From a virus: 32,995 nt of DNA. Under the pieces are notes generated by a model. It saw only the letters and a program-made list of their open reading frames with translations. It was not told where the DNA came from and did not search any database. A program made the position numbers and the translations under genes. The stretch spans positions 1 through 32,995 of the IMG/VR virus record IMGVR_UViG_3300027733_000139; one strand, 5' to 3'. This document shows positions 31,876 through 32,995 of this stretch, in pieces. Numbering within the stretch: the stretch's first letter is position 1; each line of letters opens with the position of its first letter.

Positions 31876-32995
31876 ATCAAGAAATCCTTGAAAAAAAGGG
31901 ATTCTTGGAGGAAAGAGAAGCTAAAATTCTTCTCTATAAATTTTTACGTTCGAATATCTCATTTTCATCAGAGATCATTTGCGGCGTTCAACTTTTCCCA
32001 TTTCAACACATGGCTATTAAAACTATGTTTGAAACAGATTACTCGATGATGGTATGGAGCCGTGGATTATCAAAAAGCTTTACTTGCGCAGTCTTTGCAT
32101 CTCTTGATGCGATATTAAATCAAGGCGTGCATATCGGAATCGTTAGTAAAACATTCCGTCAGGCCAAAATGATCTTCCGCAAGATAGAAGAAATTGCCGA
32201 AAAACCAAATGCTGTATTTTTGAAGCAATGCATTACGAAAGTTTCTAAAAGTTCAGACGAATGGACGATGCAGATTGGGCGCAGCAAGATTACTTGTTTG
32301 CCTCTTGGCGACGGAGAGAAGCTTCGCGGCTTTCGTTTTCACCGTATGCTAATCGATGAGTTCTTGCTCATGCCAGATCGTATTTTTAACGAAGTTATTA
32401 TCCCGTTCCTTTCTGTTGTTCAAAATCCAACTGAAAGACAGCAAGTTTTTGGTTTGGAAACTGAACTGATAAAGAGAGGAGAAATGACGGAAGAAGAAAG
32501 ATTCGTTTGGCCTAATAATAAAATTATTGTTTTATCTTCCGCGTCTTATCAGTTCGAGTACATGTATAAGCTTTATAAGCAGTACGAAGATCTAATTGTT
32601 ACGCCAGAAAGAAATGCTAAAAGTGTAGCGACAAGAGCTATTTTACATTTTTCTTACGATGTTGCTCCTCACGGTTTGTATGATGAAAGTTTATTAACTC
32701 AAGCAAAATCAACCATGTCCGAATCTCAATTTAAAAGAGAATTCGGTTCGCAATTTGTTGACGATTCTTCTGGGTATTTTAAACTCAGCAAAATGCACGA
32801 ATGTACAATTCGAGTTGGAGAAGGGCAAGCGATTGAAGTGGCTGGAGAAAAGAATGCAGAATATATTTTAAGCTTCGACCCATCTTGGGCGGAAAATGAA
32901 TCTTCTGACGATTTTGCGATGAACATAATCAAACTCGATAAAGCATCGCGCAAAGCGGTTTTAGTTCATAACTATGCGCTATCTGGTACGAATTT
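31824..32995 (+). CDS. Terminase large subunit, 3' end outside the window
   Basis: The frame is open from ATG 31824 to the window end (390 residues seen). Motifs: MMVWSRGLSKSFT (Walker A region, about 75-87; SRGLSKS replaces the usual SRG-x-GKS), IGIVSKTFRQAKMIF, LGDGEKLRGFRFHRMLIDEF (Walker B with catalytic Glu 179), VLSSAS coupling motif (237-242), and ILSFDPSWAENESSDDFAM (first nuclease-motif Asp about 352). This is the ATPase-nuclease that packages DNA into the head. The rest of the nuclease domain is beyond the edge. It overlaps the ERCC4 gene by 52 bases in another frame. Confidence 0.9.
   Translation, partial: MAWIEGNQKRKSLFRNVNQEILEKKGFLEEREAKILLYKFLRSNISFSSEIICGVQLFPFQHMAIKTMFETDYSMMVWSRGLSKSFTCAVFASLDAILNQGVHIGIVSKTFRQAKMIFRKIEEIAEKPNAVFLKQCITKVSKSSDEWTMQIGRSKITCLPLGDGEKLRGFRFHRMLIDEFLLMPDRIFNEVIIPFLSVVQNPTERQQVFGLETELIKRGEMTEEERFVWPNNKIIVLSSASYQFEYMYKLYKQYEDLIVTPERNAKSVATRAILHFSYDVAPHGLYDESLLTQAKSTMSESQFKREFGSQFVDDSSGYFKLSKMHECTIRVGEGQAIEVAGEKNAEYILSFDPSWAENESSDDFAMNIIKLDKASRKAVLVHNYALSGTN

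Overview
The window is about 33 kb of a large tailed double-stranded DNA phage (Caudoviricetes). Hallmarks readable in the translations are a large terminase subunit (open at the right edge), an ERCC4-type nuclease, a PhoH-like ATPase, a sigma-factor-like protein, a tail-tube-like protein, an rIIB-like protein (open at the left edge), a RuvB-like AAA+ ATPase, a GP88-family protein, a DUF932 protein, HNH and endonuclease VII-like nucleases and four tRNA genes. The sequence is AT-rich. The host cannot be named from the window; coiled-coil genes with PRTDAA starts (7.2-9.1 kb) recall, from memory only, genes of Verrucomicrobiota phages. No database search was run, so all family names rest on motif recognition.

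Layout. 1-6.7 kb: plus-strand small genes often joined by ATGA or TAATG overlaps, with tRNA-Thr(UGU), Arg(UCU), Ile(UAU) and Leu(UAA) interleaved with three homing-type or Cys-His nucleases. 6.7-10 kb: more small genes, including a GC-richer coiled-coil island. 10-12.6 kb: a beta-helix-like protein, small membrane proteins and a lipoprotein with a C-terminal membrane anchor (unimolecular-spanin topology). 12.7-14.3 kb: AT-hook protein, RuvB-like ATPase and two small genes. 14.6-22.4 kb: a minus-strand block of small genes (DUF932, DUF6915-like, a SleB-like cell-wall hydrolase, many unknowns) and a strongly structured non-coding RNA candidate. 22.7-24.1 kb: plus-strand block with GP88. 24.5-26.7 kb: minus-strand five-gene operon with a metallophosphoesterase and a HAD phosphatase. 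26.7 kb to the end: plus-strand structural and packaging module.

The most unusual content is the regulatory architecture of the minus-strand block. Nearly every transcription unit has its own sigma70-like promoter whose -10 box lies only 6-8 bases before the ATG, so the mRNAs should be leaderless. Five of these promoters carry the same upstream element at a fixed distance: a TGCCAA...TTGGCA palindrome centred near -94 (in one copy near -84, one helical turn closer), then TTGACA, then a CCGGGC-NNN-GCCCGG hairpin, usually followed by TATATAGCGCTATATA-like palindromes. One of the five drives the roughly 375-nt structured RNA, which ends in a good intrinsic terminator and contains GNRA tetraloops on the minus strand only. 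Together this looks like a coordinately controlled, cassette-organised (probably early) regulon. The layout is seen in sequence; its control logic is inferred.
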